Positions 52,296-61,244 of a stretch of 61,420 bases of DNA are shown here, in pieces. The stretch covers positions 1 to 61,420 of the forward strand of contig JAFGQR010000127.1 of NCBI GenBank assembly GCA_016935555.1. The letters run 5' to 3'. The first letter of the stretch is position 1; each line of letters begins with the position of its first letter. The notes below the pieces were generated by a model that saw only the letters and a program-made list of their open reading frames with translations, had not been told where the DNA came from and searched no databases. A program made the position numbers and the translations under genes. Source of the stretch: Verrucomicrobiota bacterium. Lineage in GTDB: Bacteria; Verrucomicrobiota; Verrucomicrobiia; Limisphaerales; JAFGQR01.

Positions 52296-54275
52296 ATGAA
52301 ATGCGCGCAGGATCGTGTGGGGATTGGGCTCGTTGTTTCGGTGGTGCTGGCCGGGGCGGCGGCGGGGTTTGAACCGCTGGAGGAATTGCACCGTCTGGAC
52401 CGGTTGCCCGCCTTCAAGACCTCGGTGGGGATCGGGATGGTGTCCAGCTACGATCGCAGCGGCGGCAACGACGACGGGTTTTCGGGCAAGTATTCGTTCG
52501 TGCGACGGGAGAACGACGCCTTGGTGCTGGCCGACCTGAAAGGTCCCGGCGTCATCTACCGGATCACGACCCCGACGCCCACCGAGGATGTCGTGGAATT
52601 CCTCTTCGACGGCGAGTCCAAGCCGCGCCTCCGAACGGGATTTCGGGAGTTGTTTCTGGGCGGGCATCCGGCCTTTCCGCGTCCGCTGGTGGGGTTTGGC
52701 GCCGGGGGATATTACTGTTATGTGCCGCTGCCGTTTGCGACCTCATGCGTCGTGAGGATCAGGGCGCCCAAGGTGCAGTTCTATCAAATTAACTACGCCC
52801 TGTACGGACCGGAAACCAAGATGCGCTCGTTCGATCCGGATCTGTCCCGGGATCGCGCGGGCCATCGCGCCAGGGCGGCCGAAATGCTCTCCCGCGCCGG
52901 CGCGGACCTGACGCCGTGGACGGCGCCGCCGGGAGCGACGGTGCACCGGGCTGAGACCAACCTGACGCTGGCAGCCGGCGCCGTGAGCCGGGTCTGGCAG
53001 GCCGATTCGGGCGGGCGGATCGTGGGGCTGCGGTTCTCCCCGGCGCGCGCGCTGGCGGGCAAGGCGCGCGACCTCTTGGTGAAGATCACGTGGGATGGCG
53101 AGCCGCCGGCGGTGTGGTGTCCGATGGGGGATTTTTTCGGCTGCGCGTGGGGCCAGCCGGCGATGCGGTCCCTGCTTGTCGGCACGGAGGGGCAGGCCGC
53201 TTACGCGTATTTCCCGATGCCATTCGACCGGGCTGCCACGGTGGAGGTGGTGTCCGAGCGTGCGGCGCCGGTCGAGTTGCGCGCGGAGGTATGGCACACG
53301 CCGGTGCCGCGTGGCGCGAACGAAGGGCGGTTCCATGCGCTGTGGCGGCGGGAGAATCCCACGCGTCCGGGCGAGCCGTATGCCATTTTGGAGACGGCGG
53401 GCCGGGGTCACCTGGTGGGGGTGGTGCTGCAGGCCCAGGGGTTCGAATCGGGAAAGACCCTGTTCTTCGAGGGGGACGACCAGACGACTCTTGACGGGCA
53501 ACTGGTGATCCACGGGACGGGTTCGGAGGATTTCTTCAACGGGGGCTGGTATGATGTGCCGGATCGCTGGGAGAAGCGGCGGTCGTTCCCGCTGAGCGGC
53601 TGCCTGGGCTACGCCAAGCACCTGGGCCGCACGGGCGGCTACCGGTTGTTTCTCGGCGACGCTTACGCCTTCCGGCAGAGCCTGCGCCAGACCATCGAGC
53701 ACGCCGGCGAGAAGAACGCCATCCCGACGGACTACTGCAGCGTCGCCTATTTCTACAGCGAGCGTCGCCCGACTGCGACCCTCGAGCCCCCGCCGCTCCC
53801 GGCCCGCGCCGTCAGCGATCCGTCAGAAATCGTGTTTCCGGCGTGGTGGCAGTTGCCCCTTCACGCGTGGTCGTTTGAACGGGCCTCGCTGACGCGCCGC
53901 AAGGCGACGATTGGCCGCGAGGAAGTGCGGTTCCTCTCGCTGAGCGTCACCAATCAAGACTGGTTCGGCCCCCATTTCCTCTCGCCCGCGTGCGAGGTGC
54001 CCGCCGCGGGGATGTATGCGGTCTATCTCGAGGCCCTCAAAGGACCCGCCCAGGCGCGCGTCCAGCTGTTTCAGGACGAAAACCCGGTGGCGGCGCCGGT
54101 GGACTTGTATGCCGAGACGCAGATGAAGAGCGGGCGCTTGCATCTGGGACGGCTGGAGTTGGCGGAGGGCGTCAACCCTCTCATGTTGAAACTGGTGGGC
54201 AAACACGAGGCCTCGGCGGGCCTGGGCCTGGATCTCATCAGCCTCATCCTTGTCGCCAGCCCCTGGAATCCTTGA
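52296..54275 (+). CDS. Exported DUF2961/GH172-family glycoside hydrolase-like protein
   Basis: A 659-aa protein with a signal peptide (VGIGLVVSVVLAGAAAG). The family core shows LEELHRLDRLP, VSSYDRSGGNDDGF, GPGVIYRITTPTPTEDVVEFLFDGE here split across strands, GAGGYYCYVPLPF, then GTGSEDFFNGGWYDV and DYCSVAYFYSE. Characterised GH172 members act on difructose anhydrides and arabinofuranosyl/fructofuranosyl linkages; the substrate here is unknown. ATG 52296 was chosen because the open frame upstream (from 52152) encodes only Arg/Ala/Gly-rich sequence. It is convergent with ribH across a terminator-like hairpin. Confidence 0.88.
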   Translation: MKCAQDRVGIGLVVSVVLAGAAAGFEPLEELHRLDRLPAFKTSVGIGMVSSYDRSGGNDDGFSGKYSFVRRENDALVLADLKGPGVIYRITTPTPTEDVVEFLFDGESKPRLRTGFRELFLGGHPAFPRPLVGFGAGGYYCYVPLPFATSCVVRIRAPKVQFYQINYALYGPETKMRSFDPDLSRDRAGHRARAAEMLSRAGADLTPWTAPPGATVHRAETNLTLAAGAVSRVWQADSGGRIVGLRFSPARALAGKARDLLVKITWDGEPPAVWCPMGDFFGCAWGQPAMRSLLVGTEGQAAYAYFPMPFDRAATVEVVSERAAPVELRAEVWHTPVPRGANEGRFHALWRRENPTRPGEPYAILETAGRGHLVGVVLQAQGFESGKTLFFEGDDQTTLDGQLVIHGTGSEDFFNGGWYDVPDRWEKRRSFPLSGCLGYAKHLGRTGGYRLFLGDAYAFRQSLRQTIEHAGEKNAIPTDYCSVAYFYSERRPTATLEPPPLPARAVSDPSEIVFPAWWQLPLHAWSFERASLTRRKATIGREEVRFLSLSVTNQDWFGPHFLSPACEVPAAGMYAVYLEALKGPAQARVQLFQDENPVAAPVDLYAETQMKSGRLHLGRLELAEGVNPLMLKLVGKHEASAGLGLDLISLILVASPWNP

Positions 54276-54337
54276 GTGTTCCCATGCTTTGTCAACCGAT
54301 CAAGTTTTGCCGGAAATGGAAAACTCGAGGATTCTCT

Positions 54338-54356
54338 GCCGCCGCTGCGCGGCGGC
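54338..54356. terminator. Candidate bidirectional terminator hairpin
   Basis: A perfect 8-bp GC stem (gccgccgc / gcggcggc) with a tgc loop lies between the convergent GH172-like gene and ribH. It is followed by ttcaatgatgttt, a weakly T-rich stretch on the plus strand. The location between convergent stops supports a terminator role; a strong U-tract is lacking. Confidence 0.45.
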
Positions 54357-54419
54357 TTCAATGATGTTTATGAAACCGCGAGCCTTCCTGTCAGCGTGAT
54401 CCGGGGACGCGCGGGCGAC

Positions 54420-54893
54420 TCATCCGGGGAGCGTCCGCATGACCCGGGCCATGGCGACCGCCGTCCGGGCGGCTTCGGCGCCGCGGTTGTGGCGCGGATC
54501 CAGGCAGCGTTCGGCCGCCTGGCGGGTGTTTTCGAGCAGCAGCACCTCGTGGATGATGGGGACGCCGGACTGCACCTGGATTTGCGAGAGCGCCTGGCTG
54601 ACCGTCTCGCCGATGTGCTGCGCGTGGGTGGTGGCTCCCCGCAGGATGACCCCCAAACACAGGATGGCACCGAACGAGGAGTCGGCGGCCTGGGCCAGCC
54701 GCGCAGCGACCACCGGGATCTCGAACGCGCCGGGCACGCGAACCACGGCCACGCCGGCCGCGCCGGCGCGCTGCAGTTCGGCCTTGGCGGCCCGGAGCAT
54801 GGCGTCGACATACCGGCGGTTGTAGAGGGAGGCGACGATGGCAAAACGCGCTCCGGACCGGCGGGCAGGCTTGGGGGGCAGGGTTCTGAGCAT
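54420..54893 (-). CDS. ribH: 6,7-dimethyl-8-ribityllumazine synthase
   Basis: RibH condenses ribitylaminouracil with dihydroxybutanone phosphate in riboflavin synthesis and assembles into pentamers or capsids. The family blocks are ARFAIVASLYNRRYVDAML, VVRVPGAFEIPVVA, AILCLGVILRGATTHAQHI and the end NRGAEAARTAVAMA. 157 aa, normal. It begins 9 nt after ribBA on the same strand, so it is the last gene of a Gfo/Idh-ribBA-ribH unit. Confidence 0.95.
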   Translation of the reverse strand: MLRTLPPKPARRSGARFAIVASLYNRRYVDAMLRAAKAELQRAGAAGVAVVRVPGAFEIPVVAARLAQAADSSFGAILCLGVILRGATTHAQHIGETVSQALSQIQVQSGVPIIHEVLLLENTRQAAERCLDPRHNRGAEAARTAVAMARVMRTLPG

Positions 54894-54902
54894 GTCGTGT
54901 CG

Positions 54903-56102
54903 TCAGATGAGGTGGCCCAGTTTCTTGCGTTTGGTTTCGAGGTATTTCTTGTTGTAGGGATTGGGCTTGATGCGGATGGGCACCTGTTTGGAGATGACGA
55001 GGCCGTAGCCCTCGAGCCCGACGATCTTTCTGGGATTGTTCGTCAGCAGCCGGATCCGGCGCAAGCCGAGGTCGACCAGGATCTGGGCGCCCAGGCCGTA
55101 TTCGCGCAGGTCCATCCTGTAGCCCAGTTTCAGGTTGGCTTCGACGGTGTCGTAGCCCATTTCCTGGAGTTTGTAGGCCTGGATTTTCGGGCCCAACCCG
55201 ATGCCGCGGCCTTCCTGGCGCATGTAAAGGATCACCCCGCGGCCCTCCTCCGCCACCTGGCGCATCGCCTGCCGCAGCTGGGCTCCGCAGTCGCAGCGCT
55301 TGGAGCCGAACACGTCGCCCGTGAGGCATTCGCTGTGCACGCGGACCAGGACGTCCGGCTTGCCCGCGACGTCGCCTCTGACAAGCGCCACGTGGTATTG
55401 GTGGTCCGTCGTGGACAAGTACAAATGCAGGTCGAAGTCGCCGTACTCCGTCGGCAGCTTCACCACTTCGATCTTCTGAACCAGTTTTTCCCGGGCGCGA
55501 CGGTGTTTGATGAGATCCTCGATGGCGACGATCCGCAGCTGACGCCGCCGGGCGAACAGGCGCAGCTCCGGCAGGCGCGCCATGGAGCCGTCCCGGCTTA
55601 GAATCTCGCAGATCACGCCGATGGGGCGGCAGCCGGCGAGCGTGATGAGGTCCACGGCCGCCTCGGTGTGGCCGGCGCGCTGCAACACGCCGCCGGGTTT
55701 GGCCTGGAGCGGGAAGATATGCCCGGGCTGCACCAGGTCCTCCGGCACCGCCGTCGGATCGGCCATCACCTGGATGGTGCGCGCCCGGTCCGCGGCGCTG
55801 ATGCCGGTGGTGATGCCGCGGGCGGCGTCGACGCTGACCTGGAAATCGGTTTTGAAGTTCTCGCGGTTGTGGATGACCATCGGCGAGATCCCCAGCTGCC
55901 TGAGCCGCTCGCCCGTCGTCGGCACGCAAATCAACCCGCGCCCGTACTGCGCCATGAAGTTGACGGCGGCGGGTGTGGCGAACTGGGCCGCCATGATCAG
56001 GTCGCCTTCGTTCTCGCGGTCGGCGTCGTCCACCACGATCACCATCTTCCCCTTCCGCAGGGCGGCGATGGCCGATTCGATCGAATCCAGTGCGCGCTTC
56101 AT
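54903..56102 (-). CDS. ribBA: Bifunctional 3,4-dihydroxy-2-butanone 4-phosphate synthase / GTP cyclohydrolase II
   Basis: The N-terminal RibB domain makes dihydroxybutanone phosphate from ribulose 5-phosphate: MVIVVDDADRENEGDLIMAA and HTEAAVDL. The C-terminal RibA domain opens GTP: VRVHSECLTGDVFGSKRCDC with zinc Cys259, Cys270 and Cys272, then RQEGRGIGLGPKIQAYKLQ and NPYNKKYLETKR at the end. 399 aa. No FMN riboswitch could fit upstream, because the Gfo/Idh gene ends only 14 nt before its start. ATG 56102 is the family start; the longer frame overlaps the neighbour. Confidence 0.95.
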   Translation of the reverse strand: MKRALDSIESAIAALRKGKMVIVVDDADRENEGDLIMAAQFATPAAVNFMAQYGRGLICVPTTGERLRQLGISPMVIHNRENFKTDFQVSVDAARGITTGISAADRARTIQVMADPTAVPEDLVQPGHIFPLQAKPGGVLQRAGHTEAAVDLITLAGCRPIGVICEILSRDGSMARLPELRLFARRRQLRIVAIEDLIKHRRAREKLVQKIEVVKLPTEYGDFDLHLYLSTTDHQYHVALVRGDVAGKPDVLVRVHSECLTGDVFGSKRCDCGAQLRQAMRQVAEEGRGVILYMRQEGRGIGLGPKIQAYKLQEMGYDTVEANLKLGYRMDLREYGLGAQILVDLGLRRIRLLTNNPRKIVGLEGYGLVISKQVPIRIKPNPYNKKYLETKRKKLGHLI

Positions 56103-56116
56103 GCGGCGGGTGCCGG

Positions 56117-57454
56117 TCAGGTTTCGGTCCACTGCCCCGGCACGGGCACCGGGAAGCGGCCCTGGGCATCGGCCCTGACCGGCGGCGGGCTGTCGTCGGT
56201 GAGGGTGTCGAGGTAATCGCAGAACTGGAAACGGGACTTCATGATGTCGTCCCAGGTGACGGTCTGGCCGGTATGGCAGGCGGCGCGGCCCATGAGCGTG
56301 GCGAGATCCGAGTAGACGGCGCGTTTGAGTTCGTTGTGGGGGCGGTCCTGGCGGATGTTCTCGATGAAGTGATTCCATTCGTATTGCCACGGGCTGAACG
56401 CGTCCCTGGCCGGCGTCCAGGCAATGTGATCGCGCGCAATCCGCTGGTCCTTGAACTGGTGCACGGTGGCGGCGTGCACGTTGCCGGAGAACTGGGCGGC
56501 ACACCGGGTGCCGTGAATATACGTCGCAAAATCGCTGCGCGCGCCCTTCATCCGCCGAAACCCGCAGAAGGCCCTGGTGCCGTCCGCAAAGGTGTATTCC
56601 ATCGAATAGACATCGATGTTCTGCCCGCAGTCCGTGCTGTTGGCCGCCCGCCCTCCCATGCCGACGACCTCGACGGGCCAGGCGTCCTTGATCCAGCAGC
56701 ATTCGTCCACCTGGTGGATCAGGTTGTCCACCATCTGACCCGACCCGACCCAAAACAGGTGGCTGCGGCCGAACTGCAGCTGGCTCCTCAGGTCGTTGCT
56801 CTTCGCGCCCTGCGGCCCCAGCCAACCCGCCCCGCCCAGCCGGTTGGCCCGGATCAGGAGGATCTCCCCCATCTCCCCGGCGCGGATCCGGTCGATCAAC
56901 GCCGCGCGGGCCGGCGAATGCCGGCACTGGAAGCCGGCGGCGATCTTCACGTTCTTCCGTTCCGCCTCCTCGAGCGCCCGGAGCAACCGGTGCAAACCGC
57001 CCGGATCGGACGCAAACGGCTTTTCGAAAAACACGTTGATCCCCCTGCGGATGGCATACTCGACGTGCACCGGCCGGATATAGGCCCGCGTCGTGCACAT
57101 GGCCACGTCGCCCGGTCGCAGACTGTCAATCGCATGGCGATACGCGTCGAATCCGACGAACTTGCGGCTCGCGGAGACGTCGATCTTGCGGCCATGCTTC
57201 TTCTGCAGCGATCGTTCCGCCGCCTCCATCTTCTCCGGGGCGAGATCCGCCATCGCATGCAGGGTGGTCGGCCCGTCGCCCGGCACCGACAGCGCGTTGT
57301 CCACCGCGCCGGTGCCCCGTCCGCCGCAACCGATGAGCGCCAGCCGAATCGTGGGATCGTCGGCGGCAAACACCCCGGTCGGGGCCACGCCGGCCAGTGC
57401 CCCGGCCCCCAGGGTCAAGGCGCTGCCTCGTTTCAGAAACTGCCGGCGGTTCAT
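56117..57454 (-). CDS. Exported Gfo/Idh/MocA-family oxidoreductase
   Basis: A 445-aa NAD(P)-dependent oxidoreductase-type protein with an RR leader (MNRRQFLKRGSALTLGAGAL). The Rossmann start is IRLALIGCGGRGTGAVDN, followed by the family EKP motif as VFFEKPFASD. IAAGFQCRHSPARAAL and the YSMEYTFADGTRAF region belong to the C-terminal domain. Such exported Gfo/Idh proteins act on sugars or inositols in the periplasm of Planctomycetota and Verrucomicrobiota; the substrate is unknown. ATG 57454 gives the cleanest leader; ATG 57481 is an alternative. It is the first gene before ribBA (14-nt gap), a combination with no obvious metabolic link. Confidence 0.85.
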   Translation of the reverse strand: MNRRQFLKRGSALTLGAGALAGVAPTGVFAADDPTIRLALIGCGGRGTGAVDNALSVPGDGPTTLHAMADLAPEKMEAAERSLQKKHGRKIDVSASRKFVGFDAYRHAIDSLRPGDVAMCTTRAYIRPVHVEYAIRRGINVFFEKPFASDPGGLHRLLRALEEAERKNVKIAAGFQCRHSPARAALIDRIRAGEMGEILLIRANRLGGAGWLGPQGAKSNDLRSQLQFGRSHLFWVGSGQMVDNLIHQVDECCWIKDAWPVEVVGMGGRAANSTDCGQNIDVYSMEYTFADGTRAFCGFRRMKGARSDFATYIHGTRCAAQFSGNVHAATVHQFKDQRIARDHIAWTPARDAFSPWQYEWNHFIENIRQDRPHNELKRAVYSDLATLMGRAACHTGQTVTWDDIMKSRFQFCDYLDTLTDDSPPPVRADAQGRFPVPVPGQWTET

Positions 57455-57780
57455 GGGGGATGGCGGGCGGGATGCAATCATGGCAAGTCGTGTAGTTGGC
57501 GGTTGCGTGGATGCGTGGCGTGTCGTGCGCGCATGGAACGGGGCATACCAACCTCCCGCAGTCCGGTCAAGGACAGAGCAAGGCGGGTTTTCCGTTCCAA
57601 CAAGGCGCCGCGCAGTCCGCACGGGATGCGGCCCGGCCGGCAGGATCGACACGGTCGGCGCGCGGCGTTGGGGGGCAGCGCGTGTGTGGGAGAGAGAGGA
57701 GGAGGGCTGCCGCGGGTTGTGCTTGCAATCGGCGGCGCGGTCCGCATGATGCGCCCGTACGCGCAACTGATGATGCACCT
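57455..57780. other. Divergent intergenic region
   Basis: About 325 nt between the divergent Gfo/Idh and O-methyltransferase genes. No supported gene and no recognisable operator, only GC-rich sequence. It should contain both promoters. Confidence 0.45.
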
Positions 57781-58428
57781 ATGAAATGTCACGTGATCTC
57801 CTGTCCGTGGAGTTGGATGCTTGCTTCGATGCTGGCTGCGACGATGCTGGATGCCGCCGGGGCGGACCGCCGGAGCGAGGCGTTCCGGAGGGATTTTCTC
57901 AGGAACTTCAAGCGGATCGGGTTGAACACGGCGCCCGGCGACGCGATGATGCTGCAGATTCTGGTGGAAAGCAGCCGGGCCAAGCGGGGGATCGAGGTGG
58001 GCACCGCGACGGGTTATGGGGCGCTGCACATGGGCATTGCGTTTGAACGCACCGGGGGTCACCTCGACACGGTGGACATCGACCCCAGAATGGTCCGGGC
58101 CGCCCGCGCCAACCTCGAAGCCGTCGGCCTCGAGGCCACGGTCACCGTCATCGAAGGGGACGCGCTGAAGGTGTTGCCCGGACTGAAGGGCGAATACGAT
58201 TTCGTCTTCCTGGACGCGGTGAAACACGATTACCTCAAGTATTTTCAAGCCTTGATGCCCCGCCTCAAGCCCGGCGCCGTCATCGTCGCCGACAACGTCA
58301 TCCAAAGCGCGCGCGCCATGAAGGATTTCCTCGACTTCATCCACAACAACCCGGACTACGACACCGTCATCATCCGGTCTTCCATGGAAAAAAACGACGG
58401 CATGTCGGTCAGCTACAAACTGCGATAG
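57781..58428 (+). CDS. SAM-dependent O-methyltransferase, possibly exported
   Basis: The catalytic domain is a class I methyltransferase: GIEVGTATGYGALHMG (motif I), TVDIDPRMVRAARANLE, VIEGDALKVLPGLKG, DFVFLDAVKHDYLKYF and VIVADNVIQSAR, as in the catechol O-methyltransferase-type family. Starting at ATG 57781 the protein has a hydrophobic leader (WSWMLASMLAATMLDAAGAD), so it could be exported; SAM is not expected outside the cytoplasm. ATG 57844 would give a cytosolic version of about 195 aa that fits the family start equally well. The start is therefore unresolved. It is divergent from the Gfo/Idh gene. Confidence 0.85.
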   Translation: MKCHVISCPWSWMLASMLAATMLDAAGADRRSEAFRRDFLRNFKRIGLNTAPGDAMMLQILVESSRAKRGIEVGTATGYGALHMGIAFERTGGHLDTVDIDPRMVRAARANLEAVGLEATVTVIEGDALKVLPGLKGEYDFVFLDAVKHDYLKYFQALMPRLKPGAVIVADNVIQSARAMKDFLDFIHNNPDYDTVIIRSSMEKNDGMSVSYKLR

Positions 58429-58575
58429 CGCTCGGAAAGCCGCCGCAGCGGTTCCGCCGCAGCCCCGGACCTGCTCCGAGACAAGAAAAGGTGAGGGTCG
58501 GACAATTCAGGGAGTGCGCGGAATGTCTTGATCGCCCAAGCTGCTTGGCAACGCGCATTTCAACCCAGGTGACCT

Positions 58576-61209
58576 ATGACGACCCGCCTGCTGCAACTGC
58601 AACGCCGGCTCACCGGATGCATCCGTTCAACCCTCGGCATGGCGCTGGTGCCGGCCTTGCTGGCGCTGGGCCTCACGGAGGCCGCCGCCAGGAATCAGAT
58701 CCGCCAGGCGTTCTTCCAAAACTATCCGTCGGCGCTGGGTTCTCCTCTTGACACGGTGCCCAGCGCTCCCGGGCACTGCGGCGTGTGCCATTACAAGTTT
58801 GGAGGAGGCGGCGCGCGCAACCCCTATGGGGTGGCCGTGGGCAACAATTTGAGCGCTGGCAACAGCAACGCCGTTTGGATCATCCGCGACCAGGACTCGG
58901 ACAACGACGGCCACACAACGCTGGTGGAGGTGACGAGCACGGCCTACGACAACACGCCGACGTTTCCGGGGCTGACGCCGGCGAACGTGAATCTCGTGAG
59001 CGGTGTCGCGGTGGCCGACCTCAAGGACTACCTGGTGCCGGCCTCGGGCGTCGACACCACACCGCCTCAGGTTGAGGTGGCGTTCCCCGACGGGGGCGAG
59101 GTGCTGACGGGGAACCGGGGCACGAACGTCACGTGGACCGCCTCGGATGCCAGCGGGATTGCGGGGGTGAGCCTGTACCTGTCGCTGGACAACGGGGCTA
59201 CTTGGGAGCCCGAGGCGCTGGGCATCGCCAACACTGGCAGCCACGCCTGGACGCCCGCCAACCGTCCCAGCACCCGGGCGATCCTCCGGGTGGTGGCTCT
59301 GGACAACGCCGGCAACAGCGCCGCGGATGAAAGCGACGCGGTGTTTCGGATCGTCTCGCCGGAGGGCGGCCGCGTGCCCTCGACGCTGCGCGACTTTGAC
59401 ATGCCGGGCACGCAGCCGCTCGAGCACGGGCTGGAGCTGGCCAATTCGGCGAGTTGTGCGACCTGCCATGGCCATTACAACGCGAGCCATGAGCCGTATG
59501 TCAATTGGCAGGGGAGCATGATGTCGCACGGCTCGCGCGATGTGATCTTCCGGGCCAACATGGTGATTGCCAACCAGGATGCGCCCGACTCGGGCGACCT
59601 TTGCCTGCGCTGCCACCTGGCCCGCGGGTGGTTGGGCGGGCGTTCCGTGCCCACCGACGGCAGCGGGATGCTGCCCCCCGACGGGGACGGTGTGACCTGC
59701 GACCTGTGCCATCGGATGGTGGATCCGGTGTGGAAACCGGGCATCAGCCCCAACGCGGACTCGAACATCCTGGCGGCGCTGACGTTTCGGGGAACGAACC
59801 AGGGCAACGGCATGTTTGTGATCGACCCCAGCGCGACTCAGCGCGGGCCGTTCGGCGATGCCGATGCGCCGCACACGTTCCTGGCGTCGCCGTTCCACCG
59901 CAGCGCGGCCCTGTGCGGCACGTGCCACGATGTGAGCAACCCGGCCTTCACGCGCGACGCCCAGGGCAATTATGCCACCAACGCGTTCGACACCACCGGC
60001 ACGAACTTTTCGCCGCATTTCATGGCGCCTGTCGAACGCACTTACAGCGAGTGGCTCGCCAGCGACTACAACACCCCCGACGGCGTCTACGCGCCCGAGT
60101 TTGCCGGCAACAAGCCGGACGGGCGCGTTGCCACCTGCCAGGACTGTCACATGCGGGACGTCAGCGGCCACGGCTGCAACACGAACCTGGCGGCCGGCGC
60201 CCCGTACCGCACCGACCTGCCGTTGCACGATCTGACCGGCGGCAGCACCTGGCTGCCCCTCCTGCTCACCAACCTCCACCCGGCTGAGGTGAATCCCGGT
60301 GCCATCCAGGCTGGCGTCGCGCGCGCCACTGAGCTGCTCGGCCACGCCGCGGACTTGGCTCTCTCGCTCTCGGGCGGCCAGCTCAAAGTCACCGTCACCA
60401 ACAACACCGGCCACAAGCTTCCCACCGGCTATCCCGAAGGCCGCCGCATCTGGCTCAACGTCAAATTCTACGACGCCGCCACGAATCTCCTGGGCGAATC
60501 CGGCGCGTACGACCCCGAGACGGGTGTGCTCAGCCACGATGCCCAGGCCAAGATCTACGAGGTGCACCCGGCCCTGGCGACCAACCTCGCCACCCTGCTC
60601 GGGATGGCCCCGGGACCCTCGTTCCATTTTGTCCTCAACAACGTCATCTACGACGATAACCGGATTCCGCCTCGCGGCTTCACCAACGCCGCGTTCGAGG
60701 CGTTTGGCGGCGCGCCGGCGGGTTACGGCTACGCAGACGGCCAATACTGGGACGACACCTTCTACGCGCTGCCCGCGGGCACGATGCGGGCCGAGGCGCG
60801 GCTCTATTACCAGAGCACGAGCAAGGAGTTCATCGAGTTTCTGCGCGATGAAAACACGACCGACGACCAGGGCGAGGAGCTTTATGCGTTGTGGAGCGCC
60901 AACGGCAAATGCCCGCCCACCCTGATGCAGGAAGCGGTGTGGGTGCCGGTGTTCCTGCTCCAATCCATGCAGTTCCAGGACGGTGTCCTCCACATCCGGT
61001 TCCGGTCGCGTCCCGGCGTCACCTACACGATCGAATACACCGACAGCCTGGACGGCACGCCCGTGTGGCACCCGTTCCAAAACCAGGGCACACTCACAGC
61101 CACCACGACCGAGAGCGGCTTCGCCGACGATTTCACTACCAGCACCTCCGGCGGCCGCCCGCCGACCGGCATGCGGTTCTATCGCTTCAGCCACAACGGC
61201 ACGCCCTAG
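58576..61209 (+). CDS. Exported six-haem cytochrome c-like protein
   Basis: An 877-aa protein with a signal peptide (MALVPALLALGLTEAAA after a basic start). Six CxxCH haem-binding motifs are visible, near residues 68 (CGVCH), 294 (CATCH), 343 (CLRCH), 375 (CDLCH), 447 (CGTCH) and 521 (CQDCH). An Ig-like domain (about 155-260, VTWTASDASGIAGVSLYLS) separates the first motif from the rest, so the first haem sits in its own domain. Beyond residue 560 there is a beta-rich region (GHKLPTGYPEGRRIWLNVKF) and the shared C-terminal module (YTIEYTDSLDGTPVWHP ... FYRFSH). It probably carries electrons or acts on a redox substrate outside the cell; the partner is unknown. Confidence 0.85.
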   Translation: MTTRLLQLQRRLTGCIRSTLGMALVPALLALGLTEAAARNQIRQAFFQNYPSALGSPLDTVPSAPGHCGVCHYKFGGGGARNPYGVAVGNNLSAGNSNAVWIIRDQDSDNDGHTTLVEVTSTAYDNTPTFPGLTPANVNLVSGVAVADLKDYLVPASGVDTTPPQVEVAFPDGGEVLTGNRGTNVTWTASDASGIAGVSLYLSLDNGATWEPEALGIANTGSHAWTPANRPSTRAILRVVALDNAGNSAADESDAVFRIVSPEGGRVPSTLRDFDMPGTQPLEHGLELANSASCATCHGHYNASHEPYVNWQGSMMSHGSRDVIFRANMVIANQDAPDSGDLCLRCHLARGWLGGRSVPTDGSGMLPPDGDGVTCDLCHRMVDPVWKPGISPNADSNILAALTFRGTNQGNGMFVIDPSATQRGPFGDADAPHTFLASPFHRSAALCGTCHDVSNPAFTRDAQGNYATNAFDTTGTNFSPHFMAPVERTYSEWLASDYNTPDGVYAPEFAGNKPDGRVATCQDCHMRDVSGHGCNTNLAAGAPYRTDLPLHDLTGGSTWLPLLLTNLHPAEVNPGAIQAGVARATELLGHAADLALSLSGGQLKVTVTNNTGHKLPTGYPEGRRIWLNVKFYDAATNLLGESGAYDPETGVLSHDAQAKIYEVHPALATNLATLLGMAPGPSFHFVLNNVIYDDNRIPPRGFTNAAFEAFGGAPAGYGYADGQYWDDTFYALPAGTMRAEARLYYQSTSKEFIEFLRDENTTDDQGEELYALWSANGKCPPTLMQEAVWVPVFLLQSMQFQDGVLHIRFRSRPGVTYTIEYTDSLDGTPVWHPFQNQGTLTATTTESGFADDFTTSTSGGRPPTGMRFYRFSHNGTP

Positions 61210-61227
61210 CAGGCCGTCGGACTTAGG
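61205..61227. repeat. Second copy of the repeat end seen near 42.66 kb
   Basis: The sequence cctagcaggccgtcggactt (61205-61224, continuing agg) is the inverted counterpart of 42657-42679 with two mismatches over 23 positions. It overlaps the stop codon of the cytochrome gene and lies just before the stop of the convergent edge gene. Confidence 0.7.
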
Positions 61228-61244
61228 ACGTTCTGCCTGCATCG

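Noticed and set aside
54903..57098. A 731-codon gene fusing an oxidoreductase to RibBA
   Set aside because: The upstream 330 codons are out of frame with the Gfo/Idh gene and merely overlap it; RibBA starts at 56102 and the oxidoreductase is read in another frame.
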